DNA of 6,582 bases, taken from positions 1 to 6,582 of the forward strand of contig JAPLKY010000121.1 in the NCBI GenBank assembly GCA_026387805.1. Reading direction: 5' to 3'. The translations under genes were made by a program, and so were the position numbers. The notes under the pieces were generated by a model. It was given only the letters and a program-made list of their open reading frames with translations, ran no database searches and was not told the DNA's origin. Origin of the DNA: Candidatus Krumholzibacteriia bacterium (GTDB lineage Bacteria; Krumholzibacteriota; Krumholzibacteriia; Krumholzibacteriales; Krumholzibacteriaceae). This document shows, piece after piece, positions 5,144 to 6,582 of this stretch (position 1 is the stretch's first letter; each line of letters opens with the position of its first letter).

Positions 5144-6582
5144 CTAGAAACCGCAGCTCACGCCGATGACGACGTTCCTTCCGGGCTCGTTCAAACCAGA
5201 ACCGTGTATCCGGTAGTCCTCGTTAGCAATGTTCTCGATTGCCGCGGAAATCTCGACGTGCGTACCGATCCTCCAGCCGCCGCGAAGGTCGAATGCGGCA
5301 TAGCCGGGCGTTCCTCCCGGGGGAATTCTCTGGGTATCCAGCCTGTCGCTCGCGGAGAGCTCATCCTGTCTATCGGCTGCGGAAAGGCACGTTTCCAACC
5401 AGTATCCCTTGCGGTCGGATTCCCACCGGGCGGCGAGCTGCCCCATGGCGGGCATGAGGCGGCTGATGGGCTCCTTGGCCGATTGCGAGGTCGACGCGGG
5501 AAATCCCTCGATCAATCCATCGAGCCAGCCGAGAGAGCCGGATAGCCGCAGCTGCTCGAGAATGGTCAGGGTGACACTGATCTCCGCGCCATGCACGTAG
5601 CCGTAACCGCTGTTCATCTTCGTGACTTCATACGTATCATCGATCATGGTGCCCGTCGGCACTCGAATGATCATATCCTCGATGCTCGTGTAGAAGTACG
5701 AAACCTGCGCCGCCAGGCGATCTTGTTCGGTCTTGAATCCCGCTTCGTATGTGATGAACTTCTCGGGGGCGAGGCCCGGAGAGGCGATTTCGATCTCGTT
5801 GCTCCGCGCCGTGTCGAACCGGGTAAGATCGGAGAGATTGGGCGCCCTGAATCCCTGGGATACGCCTCCGAAGAATACATGAGTGCTCTCCTTCCCGGCG
5901 CGGAAGAGGGCCCGGAGGCTCCCCACAAAGCTGTCCCAGCGGCCGGAGATCGACATGGCGCTGCCGTCGAGAGGATTGCGAACCTTCCTGGCGTCCGCCT
6001 TGAAGTAGCTATATCGAGCCCCGAGAATAAGATCGACGGAGCGCAGCGCCTGAACGTCGTCCTGGCAATAGATGCCGCTGAGATCGTACGTTGCGTCATC
6101 GGCCACGGGACCCTGAATCTCCACCTTGTCGAGCGAACCGTTCGCCCGGTAATTCCTTTGAAAGGAGCCGACGTCGTCGCGGTAGAATTCCGCGCCATAG
6201 GTCCATTTTCCGAGCGACGTCCGCTTGTCGGCCTGGAACCATGCACCGATTGTCTTGACGTCGAATCCCTGAATCTCGGATTTGCCGTTGCTCCTCACGC
6301 GGAAGCGTTCCTCCTCGTTGACTTGATAGGAAAGATTGACCTTGAGCTGATCGAGAAAGAAGAGCGGCTCGCCGCCCTGGTACTGGATGTAGGTCAAGCG
6401 CCGTTTCTGATCGTAGAGCTGCTCCCTATCATTGCCGATCGACGTTCCTTCCCAGCTCTTCCCGTAGATTGTCGCGTGCGTTCTCCAGACGTCGTCCTGC
6501 TCTACGGTTTGGTGCAATCCCGTTATCTTCGAATCGCGATTGATGACGTACTCGAGCTTGAGATCTCCGCTCCATTCATCGT
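5144..6582 (-). CDS. TonB-dependent outer-membrane receptor, C-terminal part, 5' cut by window edge
   Basis: The minus-strand frame stays open to the right edge, so the gene continues beyond the window. The visible part is 478 residues, all from the beta-barrel; the plug domain and TonB box are outside. Diagnostic stretches in order are EWSGDLKLEYVI, RTHATIYGKSWEGTSIG, RRLTYIQYQGG, SQGFRAPNLSDLTRFDTA (around 5800-5865), YEAGFKTE and VSYFYTSIEDMIIR. The end is ENIANEDYRIHGSG then NEPGRNVVIGVSCGF, with the terminal Phe typical of proteins inserted by the BAM machinery. Such receptors take up siderophores, cobalamin, carbohydrates or other large ligands using TonB energy. The substrate cannot be inferred from this part. 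A TTG at 6517 is an internal Leu codon, not the start. The gene converges on the truncated sensor gene. Confidence 0.93.
   Translation of the reverse strand, partial: DEWSGDLKLEYVINRDSKITGLHQTVEQDDVWRTHATIYGKSWEGTSIGNDREQLYDQKRRLTYIQYQGGEPLFFLDQLKVNLSYQVNEEERFRVRSNGKSEIQGFDVKTIGAWFQADKRTSLGKWTYGAEFYRDDVGSFQRNYRANGSLDKVEIQGPVADDATYDLSGIYCQDDVQALRSVDLILGARYSYFKADARKVRNPLDGSAMSISGRWDSFVGSLRALFRAGKESTHVFFGGVSQGFRAPNLSDLTRFDTARSNEIEIASPGLAPEKFITYEAGFKTEQDRLAAQVSYFYTSIEDMIIRVPTGTMIDDTYEVTKMNSGYGYVHGAEISVTLTILEQLRLSGSLGWLDGLIEGFPASTSQSAKEPISRLMPAMGQLAARWESDRKGYWLETCLSAADRQDELSASDRLDTQRIPPGGTPGYAAFDLRGGWRIGTHVEISAAIENIANEDYRIHGSGLNEPGRNVVIGVSCGF

Noticed and set aside
6517..6517. TTG as the start of the minus-strand TonB receptor
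   Set aside because: The same frame continues upstream to the window edge with barrel-like sequence (EWSGDLKLEYVI), so the gene is simply cut by the window.
1..6582. CRISPR arrays, tRNA or rRNA genes, and insertion-sequence ends
   Set aside because: No regularly spaced repeats, cloverleaf-like segments, rRNA-like conserved stretches or transposase motifs were seen on either strand.

Overview
The window is GC-rich (close to 60% by eye) and densely coding. It carries six protein genes and no RNA gene, CRISPR array or transposase. Four products have export signals or membrane segments, and two look like outer-membrane beta-barrels, one of them a TonB-dependent receptor. The source is therefore a diderm (Gram-negative-type) bacterium. 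The mix of a bacterial papain-like peptidase, a PD40/WD40-type propeller, a large extracytoplasmic sensor domain and a TonB receptor would fit a deltaproteobacterial, planctomycete-verrucomicrobial or related environmental lineage. The sequence alone does not let me choose between these.

Layout: (1) 1-555 (+) is the C-terminal part of a C1-family (papain-like) cysteine peptidase, cut by the left edge. (2) 592-2040 (+) is a secreted alpha/beta hydrolase with a complete Ser-Asp-His triad, 36 nt downstream and possibly co-transcribed. (3) 2155-3330 (+) is an exported beta-propeller protein with at least four recognisable blades. (4) 3392-4147 (+) is a putative outer-membrane beta-barrel protein of unknown function. 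(5) 4148-4355 is a non-coding stretch with a TATAAT hexamer, an 8-nt direct repeat and an AT-rich inverted repeat. (6) 4356-5117 (+) is a membrane protein with an extracytoplasmic sensor domain of the kind usually found at the N-terminus of sensor histidine kinases; it ends right after the second membrane helix, with no kinase. (7) 5144-6582 (-) is the C-terminal part of a TonB-dependent outer-membrane receptor, convergent with gene 6 and cut by the right edge.

The left four genes share one strand and encode envelope or hydrolytic proteins: peptidase, exported hydrolase, propeller and barrel. This looks like an accessory cell-envelope region, but nothing shows that the proteins act together. 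The best point for a second look is the 'headless' sensor next to the TonB receptor. It is either a degraded kinase gene or a stand-alone sensor, and the 26-nt junction after it may mark a deletion. The non-coding region before it is the next best target. I see no convincing undescribed multi-gene system here. Three start codons (2155, 3392, 4356) are my choices from ribosome-binding sites and signal peptides, and differ from the longest open frames.
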